Notes: a model not told the origin generated them from the letters alone. Counted from the stretch's first letter, positions 53,020 through 61,398 are shown. The stretch: 64,000 bases of DNA from Mesorhizobium qingshengii (GCF_900103325.1 NZ_FMXM01000027.1:23330-87329); one strand, 5' to 3'. Numbers and translations: made by a program.

Positions 53020-53679
53020 CTACCGGCCGAGTGCCGGATAGCGTCGCTCAGCCAGCCGGATCGACAGCAGCGTGACGGTGGTCAGCGAGAGATAGAGGGC
53101 GGATGCCGCAAGGTAGAAGGTCAGTGGTGCGCGCAAGGATCCGGCCCCCACATACGCAACGCGCATGATGTCTGTCAGGCCGACGATCGAAACCAGCGCG
53201 GTATCCTTGAAGAGCGAGATCCAGAGATTGCCATAGGCAGGTAGCGCCAGCCGCAGCATCTGCGGTCCGATGACGAAGACCCAGCGCTGCCAGGCGTTCA
53301 GCCCAAGCGACTTTGCCGCTTCGGTTTGACCCGCAGGCACCGCCGCAATCGCGCCGCGGAACACTTCGGTCGCATAACCGCTGAAGACGACCGAGAGCGC
53401 GATAACCCCTGCGGTGAATGCGTTCACCTCCACGTACCGGCCGGCGATCTTGCTGGCGAGCGTGGTTCCGCCGAAGTAGATGAGCAGGATAATGAGAAGT
53501 TCTGGCACACCACGGACAACCGTCGTGTAAGCCGTCACCACTGCGTTGACGCGGGGTAGGGCCGTGCCCTTCGAAATGGCCAGAAACAGCCCAAATGCCG
53601 TACCCAGGCAGCCGCTGACAAGAGCCAGGCTTATGGTCACGCTGAGTGCGACAACAAACTGAGTAGTAAAACCACCCAT
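53020..53679 (-). CDS. Amino-acid ABC transporter permease (HisQ/OccQ type)
   Basis: A 219-residue inner-membrane protein, first gene of the operon. EAA loop: QTEAAKSLGLNAWQRWVFVI. Its early segment VVRGVPELLIILLIYFGG is typical of HisQ relatives. The operon has no ATP-binding gene, so the pump must borrow one encoded elsewhere. Confidence 0.92.
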   Translation of the reverse strand: MGGFTTQFVVALSVTISLALVSGCLGTAFGLFLAISKGTALPRVNAVVTAYTTVVRGVPELLIILLIYFGGTTLASKIAGRYVEVNAFTAGVIALSVVFSGYATEVFRGAIAAVPAGQTEAAKSLGLNAWQRWVFVIGPQMLRLALPAYGNLWISLFKDTALVSIVGLTDIMRVAYVGAGSLRAPLTFYLAASALYLSLTTVTLLSIRLAERRYPALGR

Positions 53680-53951
53680 GGGGCGCTCTCCTCGACTCGC
53701 TATACCGCAGGATACGCCGGTCTTTTTTCACTCAGACCAAGTCATATAATCCAAGGTTGCGAATTGTTATATTTGTAACTTGGAGTTAATTGAAGATATT
53801 ACCTAATTGTAGCGCCTGAAATTGCACACTCAATCTATAATTTTTATTGTTTTATCTATAACTCACCGTTATATACTGAGGTGGTACGTTGCTCCCCAGG
53901 TTAGCGTTGTCTGCTTCCCGGGTGGCGGTATCAGGGAAAGGAGCGCAGGGA
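53680..53951. promoter_or_regulatory. AT-rich divergent promoter region of the LysR gene and ABC operon
   Basis: About 270 bases, much more A+T-rich than the surroundings (especially 53745-53880). It contains several interrupted dyads of the T-N11-A kind that LysR proteins bind; none is strong enough to single out. Confidence 0.4.
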
Positions 53952-54869
53952 ATGGAGTTGCTGCAGAGCGACCTGAAGCTCCGTCAACTGAAAGTCTTCC
54001 GAGAAGTGTTGCGGGCCGGTTCGACAAGGCGAGCGGCGGCAGCGCTCGGGATAAGCCAGCCGGCCGTCAGTCAACACGTGAAGCAACTCGAGACCACGCT
54101 CGGCATCACACTCTTCAAGAGATCAGCCAACCGCATCGTCCCCTTGCAGGAAGCCTGGGAACTCCTGCGAAACGTAGAACTCGCCCTGGCGTCGCTGGAT
54201 CGGCTGGAAGCGTCGATCTTCGCGATGAAGAACGACGAAAATCAACGGATCGCGATTGCCGCGCCTTCTGTTTTTGGTTTCGTGACCTTGCCCAAGGTCG
54301 TGGCGATCATCCACTCAAAGACGGCGTCAAACGTCCGGTCGATTTCGGGAAGCTACGAGCAGATCGGCGAGCACATCCTGGCTGGGCGGGCGGATCTTGG
54401 AATCTCGAGACTGCCGCTGGACCCAAGTCTGTTTGAATGGGCGCCGCTTGGGCCGGCACGCAACGTATGCATCTTCCATCCCGACCACCGCTTTTCAAAG
54501 CAGACCTGTATCGAGGCTCACGACCTGGCAGGCGAAACGATCGTCGATATCGATCCGCAGTTCGCCGCCCACCAAATGAACTTCAATGCATTGCGCTTCG
54601 CCGGCGTTGAGCCGAACATACTGGTGGAATTCGATTGCAACGGTCACGAAGCCGGATACGTTTCGGCTGGCCTCGGTGTTTCCATAACCAATGAAATCAT
54701 CGCGCGCGAATACGCGGCGTTTCACTTGGGAATAAAGCCAGTGGAACCATCCGCGCTCTATCACTACGTCGCGATTTGGCAGAAGGGCAGGACGTTTTCC
54801 AGGGCATTGAACGTATCGCTCGAGGCGATCATCGCCGCGTTTTCAAATATGCCGACTGCGACAGGGTGA
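53952..54869 (+). CDS. LysR-type regulator of the amino-acid ABC operon (OccR/NocR-like)
   Basis: A 305-residue protein. The HTH is at residues ~20-65 (GSTRRAAAALGISQPAVSQH); the effector domain runs to the end (FGFVTLPKVVAIIHSK, GRADLGISRLPLDPSLFEW, NGHEAGYVSAGLGVSI). ATG 53952 has GGAG about 8 bases upstream; the open frame begins earlier but without homology. Divergent from the ABC operon, it is expected to activate it in response to the imported ligand. Most of its effector domain exists a second time at 7082-7499. Confidence 0.92.
   Translation: MELLQSDLKLRQLKVFREVLRAGSTRRAAAALGISQPAVSQHVKQLETTLGITLFKRSANRIVPLQEAWELLRNVELALASLDRLEASIFAMKNDENQRIAIAAPSVFGFVTLPKVVAIIHSKTASNVRSISGSYEQIGEHILAGRADLGISRLPLDPSLFEWAPLGPARNVCIFHPDHRFSKQTCIEAHDLAGETIVDIDPQFAAHQMNFNALRFAGVEPNILVEFDCNGHEAGYVSAGLGVSITNEIIAREYAAFHLGIKPVEPSALYHYVAIWQKGRTFSRALNVSLEAIIAAFSNMPTATG
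54374..54791 (+). repeat. Direct repeat B, copy 2 (inside the intact LysR gene)
   Basis: 418 bases matching 7082-7499 without gaps. This copy is presumably the donor since it lies in a whole gene. Confidence 0.88.
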
Positions 54870-55040
54870 CCACCCCTAGAGGGATGGTGTCTTCGACAGC
54901 GGCTGCCTTTGAATGAGGGTAAGGGTTCATCCCTATCAGAAAACGATCAGCCCGCGCCCCTGTGCAACAGAACGCGGTCCTTTTGAGCTCCGATGTCAAC
55001 TCGTCTTGATGCCGATCTTGCGGCGCTTCGCTGGCGCCCT

Positions 55041-55310
55041 TCAAATCTGCTGCCAATGGCCACACTGCGGATTGCGGATGTTGGTGGTGCCGTAGTCCGC
55101 CTTGCCCTTCATCCGCTCAATTGGCGTCGGCATGCCCCATAACAGATTGGCAAGCTCTCGCTCCCCGTCCAGCGCATTGCGGACCACTGGGCCGGGCTGG
55201 TTGGGATAGATGTCCATGGACGGCTCAAGGTTGCCCAGGATGTCCCGCAAGGCCCGGGTCCACTGACGGATGGCCTCTTGCGACGTGGTGAGGTTGTAGA
55301 GGTTGCACGT
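55041..55310 (-). pseudogene. Second SRAP (YedK-like) gene, N-terminal half with mutated start
   Basis: Read from 55310: TCNLYNLTTSQEAIRQWTRA, then NLEPSMDIYPNQPGPVV, LLWGMPTP and DYGTTNIRNP...HW, the N-terminal half of an SRAP protein with the catalytic Cys. The expected ATG before Cys is ACG (55308-55310). A stop follows HWQQI, so the half with Glu and His catalytic residues is gone. Not functional as it stands. The family match is clear. Confidence 0.7.
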
Positions 55311-55641
55311 TGTGACTGCTGTTGCGCGAAGGCCTTCGTTTGAAATTGGTCATCGTCTCAATGATCCGATCTCTTGCGGGATACCGAGACGATGGATCAA
55401 TGAGCATCCTCCAGCAAAATGACAAGAACCCCATCCCCAGGGCCCGATAAGTGATGAACTGCATGACGACATAGAAGTTGAAGACCCACCAAACAGCGAT
55501 AGGCAGGAGCCACTCGACCGCCTGTACAGGATGGCCTGTCGCTACCCAGAGGCCAATCCCGATTGAATAGAGCAAACAGAGGAGCCAAACGCCGACCGTC
55601 AACTTGATTTCCAAAGGCCAGGACTTGCCAAGCATTTTCAT
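55225..55641 (-). CDS. Small membrane protein, C-terminus possibly replaced
   Basis: Up to 138 residues from ATG 55641. Two hydrophobic segments (LTVGVWLLCLLYSIGIGLWV and WLLPIAVWWVFNFYVVMQF), then MGFLSFCWRMLIDPSSRY. After NFKRR the last ~30 residues run out of phase into the SRAP fragment and are Pro/His-rich, so the natural end was probably lost. Its ATG overlaps the KTSC gene stop, so the two are coupled. Unknown function. Confidence 0.55.
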   Translation of the reverse strand: MKMLGKSWPLEIKLTVGVWLLCLLYSIGIGLWVATGHPVQAVEWLLPIAVWWVFNFYVVMQFITYRALGMGFLSFCWRMLIDPSSRYPARDRIIETMTNFKRRPSRNSSHNVQPLQPHHVARGHPSVDPGLAGHPGQP

Positions 55642-56000
55642 AACTCCGGCACCGGCTTGTCTCTGCAACTGAACTTGCCGCCCGTCCCCGAGTCCTTAAT
55701 GCTCTCGTTGTAGAAAGCCCCCTTGGACCCCGCCGCCAACAGGGCAGACACCGTGCCTTGGTCAATCTCGCAGTAGTGGTACCAGACCTGCTTGAGCCGT
55801 ATGAGCATATAGGAGTGCTCGGCATTGTAGCAGACGCGCTTTACCACGCTGCTGTCCAGTTCCCCGGTGCATTGGAACTTGGCGAGGTCTACCGGGCCAC
55901 GATACTTCACGTCCACCGCTTCGGCGGCAACTGGCCAAGAGGTCATTAACGCGAGCCATAGAGCGGCACCAACCGCGTGGCATCTTGCCTTCACATGCAT
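55638..56000 (-). CDS. Secreted KTSC-domain-like protein
   Basis: A 120-residue protein with a signal peptide (AVGAALWLALMTSWPVAAEA). The C-terminal part has the short KTSC-like pattern: VCYNAEHSYMLIRLKQVWYHYCEI, TVSALLAAGSKGAFYNESI, with extra Cys that may form disulfides in the periplasm. ATG 56000 or GTG 55994 could serve as start. The domain occurs alone or in lysyl-tRNA synthetases; its role is unknown. Confidence 0.65.
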   Translation of the reverse strand: MHVKARCHAVGAALWLALMTSWPVAAEAVDVKYRGPVDLAKFQCTGELDSSVVKRVCYNAEHSYMLIRLKQVWYHYCEIDQGTVSALLAAGSKGAFYNESIKDSGTGGKFSCRDKPVPEL

Positions 56001-56017
56001 TCCTCACCCCATCCACC

Positions 56018-56310
56018 TAGCTCGTAGGCGCCGCCTCTGCGTGTTCTGCCCGTATCCGAAAAACGCTGGCCCGGCTGATCCCCAATGCCGCGACTGTATC
56101 GCTAACAGATTTCCCCTCCGCCCGCATCCTCATCACGTCCTTTGCCTTGGCGGGGCCGTGGGTTGCCGCCCCTCGTACTTGCCCTCGGCCTTGGCCTTCG
56201 CGATCCCCTCGCGTTGCCTCTCAAGCATTAGCCCCGTCCGAACTCCGCGATTGAGCCCAGCAAGTTCAACATCAGCGCCGCCAACGGCATCGCGGACATG
56301 TCGCGCCCCG
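56018..56310 (-). pseudogene. Tn3-type serine resolvase, C-terminal fragment with two frameshifts
   Basis: The parts LMLNLLGSIAEFGRG, LMLERQREGIAKAKAEGKYEGR and the HTH GKSVSDTVAALGISRASVFRI follow each other in three phases, ending at TAG 56020-56018. They are the end of the catalytic domain and the DNA-binding helix-turn-helix of a resolvase/invertase. The N-terminal serine domain is missing. It is a remnant of a transposon. Confidence 0.75.
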
Positions 56311-56531
56311 ATCTTCAGATCATTCTCCGGCGCGCCGCGCTGATGCTCCGAAACGTCGCTGGCGTGCCGCTGGACCCGGCGACCGCGGACGCCCTGAACT
56401 CCATCGCTGCTGAGATGAAGATAGGCCGGTCGGACCTCATTCAGATCGTGCTGCGTGAGTGGCTGGAAGCGAATGCCTATCTGCTGGTCAGGCAACTCGA
56501 CGAAGACTCTGAAACCGACGGGAGCGCTTAG
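56298..56531 (+). CDS. Small hypothetical protein with a helical, RHH-like region
   Basis: A 77-residue protein, starting MSRPDLQIILRRAALML; the middle ADALNSIAAEMKIGRSDLIQ resembles a short DNA-binding helix pair and the end is acidic (RQLDEDSETDGSA). The ribosome site is weak. Family not recognised. It starts inside the end of the resolvase remnant on the opposite strand. Confidence 0.5.
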   Translation: MSRPDLQIILRRAALMLRNVAGVPLDPATADALNSIAAEMKIGRSDLIQIVLREWLEANAYLLVRQLDEDSETDGSA

Positions 56532-56571
56532 GCTTCCGTGATCGCGCCATAACCGTGCCCTCTCGAATCGG

Positions 56572-56793
56572 TCATGTGTGCAGTGCGGCGGACCTGATGT
56601 CCGCTTGGCCGGCGTCACCCCCAAAGCCACCCAGCTCCCAACTGGCGCCGGCCAACTTTTGCATTGAGCGCTTCTTGGGTCTCGTCTCGACCCGCACCTT
56701 GTCGCCGATCTCCTTCGCCATCGTCAAAGCCTTGGCCTTGGTGGTTAGCACCGTGCGGGGTAGCGCCTCTAGACCCATCGGCTGGGAAAGCAT
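56572..56793 (-). CDS. Small conserved protein, paralogue of the 9.8-kb small protein
   Basis: About 73 residues from ATG 56793 (the frame is open to 56865). The block VLTTKAKALTMAKEIGDKVRVET matches the product of 9833-10009; the C-terminus (WELGGFGGDAGQADIRS) does not. Unknown function. The repeated block suggests a small conserved fold. Confidence 0.45.
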   Translation of the reverse strand: MLSQPMGLEALPRTVLTTKAKALTMAKEIGDKVRVETRPKKRSMQKLAGASWELGGFGGDAGQADIRSAALHT

Positions 56794-56835
56794 ATTGAAT
56801 GCAGCGAAACCGCTCGTTTGGGGAAGAGCGCCACC

Positions 56836-57009
56836 ATGGCTCGAAGCGAGGCGGAACTCATGCACCGCGAAAACATCAAGTACTTGGAAGAGAAGCTGGA
56901 GACCGAGATGGGGCCCGCTGCTCGGGCAATGCTTCAGAAGCAGATCGACGAGGAAAAGGCGAAGCTCCGGAAGATTACCAACTGCCCACCAACGGAGTGG
57001 TTGAACTAG
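56836..57009 (+). CDS. Small helical hypothetical protein (57 aa)
   Basis: GGAAGAG precedes ATG 56836. The product is charged and helical throughout (SEAELMHRENIKYLEEKLET, MLQKQIDEEKAKLRK), like short coiled-coil proteins frequent in rhizobia. Its stop overlaps the convergent stop of the next gene in the sequence CTAG. Confidence 0.55.
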   Translation: MARSEAELMHRENIKYLEEKLETEMGPAARAMLQKQIDEEKAKLRKITNCPPTEWLN

Positions 57010-57200
57010 GCTTCCTCATCCCCTTCGCCCCAATGGCGCCAGTGGGTAGGATTCACATCGACGAGGCGGCCGGTTATCGCGTTCCTCCATCCGTTCGGCA
57101 GTTTTTCGCACGGGAATATGAGCGGGTGCACGCCATCCTCATCGAGAACGGCCAGTTCCAGAAGACGGGAAAACGGAGCTGTGATGATCAATCGCCACAT
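57006..57200 (-). CDS. Small conserved DUF551-like protein, copy 1
   Basis: A 64-residue protein. Pattern: MWRLIITAPFSRLLELAVLD, FPCEKLPNGWRNAITG and VDVNPTHWRHWGEG, where Trp, Pro and His positions are typical of DUF551-like small proteins often found in phage and mobile DNA. A paralogue, 80-85% identical, is at 62775-62969. The frame opens to 57230, but the copy starts at MW. Function unknown. Confidence 0.65.
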   Translation of the reverse strand: MWRLIITAPFSRLLELAVLDEDGVHPLIFPCEKLPNGWRNAITGRLVDVNPTHWRHWGEGDEEA

Positions 57201-57359
57201 GGGGCGAATATGCCACCAGTGCAATTCCATTCGCTTTGATCACGATTATTTTCCAGCCTTCAGAAATCGGTTGTGGAACGGCAGGGCTTTCGCGCTCGAT
57301 CTGATGGGATCATCGCGCGCCAACGACTAATCGGCGGACGATTGCCGACCACGGCCTGC

Positions 57360-57393
57360 AAAAAACCGCCGCTCCATTCACGGCAGCGGCGGG
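57360..57393 (-). terminator. Factor-independent terminator (minus strand)
   Basis: CCGCCGCT (57366-57373) pairs with AGCGGCGG (57385-57392); on the minus strand the stem is followed by six T. It would end a transcript coming from the right. Duplicated at 63129-63164. Confidence 0.6.
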
Positions 57394-57510
57394 CCGCCCC
57401 CGGGGTGACGGGGACTATGCAGGGGTTTCGCATGCCCCTGCTGTGCCAATGGTTTAGTTCAACCGGTGCCAAGTTTTCTATTTTAGGATTGCCTAATGTC
57501 TACGGCGGCA

Positions 57511-57995
57511 AAGCATTGCTCAGGCGCGTCCGCTCCGTCTTGATCTAAGTCAAGGCCGAGGCGGCGAAGGTCGGGCTGTGGATCGGAGCGTTTCAGGTCC
57601 CGTGGGATTGGCGTGCCGCGCATGCGGATAATGCTCGGCCCGCGACATGCCAGCCGCGCCGAACCTGCTTGCAAATCAGCTCCTGCGATCAAGCAAACTG
57701 GTATCTGGCCAACTGCGCCTGGGGCGGCAAGCTCGACCGCGACAAGAATGGCATTCCATCCGAGAGCTTGTGCTGAAGTGGAAAATGGTGGAGGAGGCTT
57801 CGCCCTGGTGGCCCTCACTACTGGCAATCTCGCAGGCGGGCTCCGCCGCGGCCCGGCTATATCAAGCGTGCGGAGCAAAGAGAAGCATATGTTTCAGCTC
57901 ATATGTGCAGCCGAAAAACAAAGTGATTTCTTGTCGCCCTAAATCGTCCAGAATCGAGGCGTTGGTCAGCTAGATCGGAGACGACGGAGAGGTCG
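57511..57995. other. Gene-poor stretch after repeat C
   Basis: Contains an FNR-like box at 57540-57553. Open frames on both strands lack starts with ribosome sites and lack known motifs. Confidence 0.35.
57540..57553. promoter_or_regulatory. FNR/FixK-type box
   Basis: TTGAT-CTAA-GTCAA, one mismatch to consensus. The nearest plus-strand gene starts 440 bases away. The corresponding site in the duplicated block is at 63621-63634. Confidence 0.4.
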
Positions 57996-58328
57996 ATGAA
58001 ATTGTCGGTTCTTGCCTTGGCCAGCTCGATTTTATCGCTGGCATTTAGCGCTCAGGCAGCGCCGCTGTCGATTGGCGCGCCGGCCCACGATGGCCTGATC
58101 CAGCAGGCGCGCGTGACGTGTGCATACCTGACCCGGGACGGATACTGCGTCCGACCGCACAGGGTGTACAAACATAGGGGATATCGGCGTTATTACCGGC
58201 ACCACCACTATCGGCGGATCTATCGGACTTACGAGCCGCCATACTACGGGCGCTACTATCGCCCGCGGCCGATCATCCGGGTCATTCCCAACTATCCACC
58301 GTTTTATGATGATGGCTGGGACTATTGA
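57996..58328 (+). CDS. Secreted tyrosine/arginine/histidine-rich protein
   Basis: A 110-residue protein with a signal peptide (MKLSVLALASSILSLAFSAQA). The mature part has two Cys (RVTCAYLTRDGYCVRP) and a dense Tyr/Arg/His region (YRRYYRHHHYRRIYRTYEPP). GGAGAGGTCG precedes the ATG. Many rhizobia have several such small envelope proteins; their role is not known. Confidence 0.8.
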   Translation: MKLSVLALASSILSLAFSAQAAPLSIGAPAHDGLIQQARVTCAYLTRDGYCVRPHRVYKHRGYRRYYRHHHYRRIYRTYEPPYYGRYYRPRPIIRVIPNYPPFYDDGWDY

Positions 58329-58450
58329 GAAGTTGAGAAGCGCGGCGCAAACGTCCCCACGCGTCGGGGAGCGTCGCCTCCCGTAGCCAGCCTCACCGTC
58401 GCCTAGGTCGCCAAAACAAACCCAGCATCGAAGGCTGGTTGGAGTATTTC

Positions 58451-58744
58451 ATGAACATCCGAATTCTTTTCGCCGCAGGTTCCCTTGCGCTGGCCAGCCC
58501 ACTCGCCGCTCCCGCAAACGCGCAAGAGACGTTCTATGGCTACGATTGCACTGATGACTGTTCGGGGCATCAGGCGGGATACGATTGGGCGCAAAGGAAC
58601 GACATCACCGACGACAGCGATTGTGACGGGAATAGCCGGTCTTTCAACGAGGGCTGCCAAGCGTACGTTGCGGAGCAATCGCCAGATTCCAATCAGAACA
58701 GCCAGTCCGATGATGGAAACGACGACGAAGATGGTGGTGAATGA
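58451..58744 (+). CDS. Secreted acidic hypothetical protein
   Basis: A 97-residue protein with a signal peptide (MNIRILFAAGSLALASPLAAPANA) and acidic, Cys-containing mature region (YGYDCTDDCSGHQAGYDWAQ, DSDCDGNSRSFNEGC) ending in Asp/Glu. GGAG lies 9 bases before ATG 58451. The G-Y-x-W-A and Cys pattern resembles small periplasmic proteins of unknown function; the acidic tail could bind cations. Confidence 0.75.
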   Translation: MNIRILFAAGSLALASPLAAPANAQETFYGYDCTDDCSGHQAGYDWAQRNDITDDSDCDGNSRSFNEGCQAYVAEQSPDSNQNSQSDDGNDDEDGGE

Positions 58745-58924
58745 ACCGGCACAACGCATGATCCGCTGGAGCCGGAACCCGACGCCACGATCCTCAAATT
58801 CCCAGCGCGACGGCCGAGCAAAAAGCTAAAACGCCCGCCACCTTTAGGCAGCGGGCCAGGGTCTGGAGTGCTGGGATCAGCCAGCATAGGGTCAACGAGC
58901 GGCGGTCGGATCGGTGCAGGGCCC
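58745..58924. other. Short region with a start-less coding-like frame
   Basis: The plus frame after the stop at 58744 reads HDPLEPEPDATILKFPARR and stays open to 58943 but has no start codon. It may be the remnant of a gene. Confidence 0.25.
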
Positions 58925-59095
58925 CTAGTTGCGCTGACCGAGTAACTTCCTATCTGTCGCGAAGCCAAGGTCTCGGATGAGAACAGCCGCAGCGAATCGA
59001 ACCTCCTTTGCTCGTTCCAAGTCGACGGTTCGGTCAGGTTCGCCGAATTGCCCTCCGGCCATCTTGTCGAAAAATGCCGCCCAGGGCCGCTCCAT
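58925..59095 (-). CDS. Small hypothetical protein, possibly frameshifted upstream
   Basis: From ATG 59095, 56 residues: MERPWAAFFDKMAGGQFGEP and AKEVRFAAAVLIRDLGFATD look protein-like. Upstream the other frame reads SERLETAIDAARPLLNRIAG, so the gene may once have started near 59150 and suffered a frameshift. Not recognised. Confidence 0.35.
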   Translation of the reverse strand: MERPWAAFFDKMAGGQFGEPDRTVDLERAKEVRFAAAVLIRDLGFATDRKLLGQRN

Positions 59096-59273
59096 CCCCA
59101 GCGATCCGATTTAGCAAAGGCCTAGCGGCGTCAATGGCGGTCTCGAGACGCTCTGACGTTGCCCCCCAGGCCATTGGGAGGGTGATCTGTGTAGAAACGC
59201 ACCGAACTCGGACCCCATCACGGATAGGGTCTATCGTGTTGAATTTGCGAGTAAAATTAACAATTTTGCAGGG

Positions 59274-59507
59274 TCACGATTGGTGCTTCTCGTGACCCCT
59301 CACCGGCGCCGAAAAGCGCAGCTGACGCAGATACTTAACCGTTCCACCGCGGGGGTCACGGTTCGGTGCGTTTTCACAGCCGATCTCCATGCCGAGCACC
59401 TCGCGCCGGCCGTCGCTGTTCACGCCCGCGGCGATGATGACGGCGACCGAGACGATGCGGCCGCCGCGGCGCACCTTGAAATAAGTCGCATCGATCCAAA
59501 GAGCTGT
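59274..59507 (-). pseudogene. IS256-family transposase, internal fragment
   Basis: LWIDATYFKVRR with the first catalytic Asp, RGGRIVSVAVIIAAGVNSDG and REVLGMEIG are typical of mutator-type transposases. After MEIG the sequence is unrelated. Neither end of the element remains. Confidence 0.75.
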
Positions 59508-59684
59508 TTAGAGACAACGCAGCAGGGTTGCTCCTGTAGGTTTGGTGGAAGAGACTGCGTCGCTTTCATCCGGCAATGGTCCTGCCATCAGATTTGTTGG
59601 CGGCCGCGAGAGCAGGATGCGGGGAGGCCAGACCGCCGAGGCTCATCGGCAGTCTGTCCTCAGCTGCGCCGTAGAGGTCGCTAT

Positions 59685-61226
59685 TTATCGCGGCGCTTGT
59701 CTTAGATAGGCGGGATCAAATTCAGCAATATCGCTTAGTCTTTCCCTGTCGGCGAATGCGACATAGCCCCTGGTGAAGGTTGCGCAGCCCTGCTGCCGAA
59801 GCTGGCGAAGCATGCGATTGACGTGGACGTTAGTCAGACCCAACGCGTCACCGATGATGCTTTGGGTTAGTGGGCATCGGTATCCAGCCTCGTCGCCCAG
59901 ACCAACCAGCCGCAGGCGAGCGTCCAGTTCCAAGAGCAGATGCGCCACGCGAGCAAGTGACGAGCGCCGGCCGAGATTGACGATTTGCTGCTCAAGAATC
60001 GCCTCCTGCCGTGACGCAGCCCATTGAAGCGCATCGCCGATCTGATTCTCAGAGCGAGCCACATGCATGAGGTCAGACTGGACCATTTCACAGAGGACGC
60101 AGTCCGATACGGCGGTGAAGGCGTCGCCAGGATGATCCTTCGGCGCAATCATGTCACCGGGAAGGTAGAACCCGATTATCTGCCGTTCCCCGCTCAGCAA
60201 CACTTTCCACGAGTAGGCCCACCCACTTCCAATAAGCCAGACCCGGTTTTTCCGGACAGCTTGCCTGCCCCACAGGTCCTGTCTCGCCCGCACGAAGCGC
60301 CGCTCAGACCGGAGGCTAAACAATGAAGACAGGTCCTCCACGCGCATCTCACGAAACCCTCGCAATTTCCGCTGCAGGGCAACTGCGCACATCGTGACTA
60401 GCCCGTGCCCGGCACCTCGACCCACACGGTTGAGGAGAAAGTCGCGATCGCGCTGCATCCTGATAGCCAGAAGAGGGTTCTCCTGTCCGAGCTGGGGCAG
60501 CTCTATCGCGGCACAGGTTATGCCCTCCACCGTTCCAAGCTGGTTCCGCTTCGGCTCGATGTAGAGATCATATCGGCCTTGTCCCTCGGCTCCGAGGACC
60601 ACCACCTCCTGACGGCTAGAGAGACCGGTCTGAATAGCCTTTCGCTTGACCGCCTCGAGCGGCTTCGCGTACTCCGCAGGCATGAGTTCGGCATCAGTCT
60701 TTCCCAGAACGGAGGACGCCTGGTACCCGAGCTTGGGATTATGGATCCACGTGTATCTAAGAGAAAGATCCTGTTGAAAGACCACTACGGAAGTGTTTGA
60801 CAACGCTTCCTCGAACCGGCGCCAGCTCTGCGCAAGCGCTTCTTCAGTCTCCTTCTGGTCGGTGACGTCGAGCATCACTCCGCGAGTGCGTATAGCCCGA
60901 CCGCTATTGTCGCGATATATTTTGCCACGTGCTTCCAGCCATCCGATGGAACCGTCTGCTCGATGGATACGAAATCTGTTACGCACGAATCCTCTAGTAG
61001 CGTCCTTGAACGCAGCAGCGGTTTCTCCGGCAACGCGGACCCGGTCTTCTGGAATATACCGCGCGCGAATCTCTTCGAAGTCGAGGCGCTTGCTTTCTGG
61101 AAAGCCAAAAAGCTGACTGATCTGGGGAGAGAAAACTACCTCACCGCTTGCAAGATCAGCTTCCCATTCGCCAATCCCTACCGCCGCAGCTGCCGTCGAA
61201 TCTTCTTGTTTTTCGCCACTTACCAT
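59685..61226 (-). CDS. PAS-PAS-Crp/Fnr fusion regulator
   Basis: A 513-residue one-component regulator. Residues ~12-130 are a PAS domain with PAC tail (GIGEWEADLASGEVVFSPQI, FRIHRADGSIGWLEARGKIY); ~135-255 a second PAS domain (RRFEEALSNTSVVVFQQDLS, VLGKTDAELMP). From ~290 to 400 a cNMP-binding-like domain (FYLPGDMIAPKDHPGDAFTA) and from ~425 the Crp/Fnr HTH (PLTQSIIGDALGLTNVHVNR). No Cys cluster. It ends AEFDPAYL, like the Crp/Fnr gene at 3049. PAS domains fused ahead of a Crp-type regulator are uncommon and suggest integration of a redox, light or ligand cue. A perfect FNR/FixK box lies 75 bases upstream. Confidence 0.85.
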   Translation of the reverse strand: MVSGEKQEDSTAAAAVGIGEWEADLASGEVVFSPQISQLFGFPESKRLDFEEIRARYIPEDRVRVAGETAAAFKDATRGFVRNRFRIHRADGSIGWLEARGKIYRDNSGRAIRTRGVMLDVTDQKETEEALAQSWRRFEEALSNTSVVVFQQDLSLRYTWIHNPKLGYQASSVLGKTDAELMPAEYAKPLEAVKRKAIQTGLSSRQEVVVLGAEGQGRYDLYIEPKRNQLGTVEGITCAAIELPQLGQENPLLAIRMQRDRDFLLNRVGRGAGHGLVTMCAVALQRKLRGFREMRVEDLSSLFSLRSERRFVRARQDLWGRQAVRKNRVWLIGSGWAYSWKVLLSGERQIIGFYLPGDMIAPKDHPGDAFTAVSDCVLCEMVQSDLMHVARSENQIGDALQWAASRQEAILEQQIVNLGRRSSLARVAHLLLELDARLRLVGLGDEAGYRCPLTQSIIGDALGLTNVHVNRMLRQLRQQGCATFTRGYVAFADRERLSDIAEFDPAYLRQAPR

Positions 61227-61293
61227 CCGCCGTCCATCGGTTGCAAATTTGCACGACTACGGCTCACAATGGACGAAAAGAACCCTCCGCCCT

Positions 61294-61307
61294 TTGATCT
61301 CAATCAA
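61294..61307. promoter_or_regulatory. Perfect FNR/FixK box upstream of the PAS-Crp gene
   Basis: TTGAT-CTCA-ATCAA is an exact match to the TTGAT-N4-ATCAA consensus. Its centre is 74 bases before the ATG at 61226, fitting activation from a class II position with a leader of about 33 bases. Confidence 0.75.
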
Positions 61308-61398
61308 GATTTTTTGACCGCAAATTAACCCGAATCAAAGCCCTTCGGCGGCTGCCCTGTCAAAATGCATAGCGTTAACCGCTTTGGAGGCTGAGAGT

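Larger units (their letters stand above)
57006..57510. repeat. Direct repeat C, copy 1
   Basis: About 505 bases, roughly 85% identical to 62775-63278. It contains the DUF551-like gene, a terminator-like hairpin and a palindromic GCAGGGG...CCCCTGC motif. The sequence that follows here (57511-57557) continues in copy 2 only after an extra ~318 bases. Confidence 0.88.

Noticed and set aside
57483..57878. A 131-codon minus-strand frame next to repeat C
   Set aside because: Pro/Ala/Arg-rich, no ribosome site and no recognised motif.
58985..59005. GGTTCGATTC-like T-arm of a tRNA on the minus strand
   Set aside because: No acceptor, D or anticodon stems fit around it, and the segment is coding-like in a small minus-strand frame.
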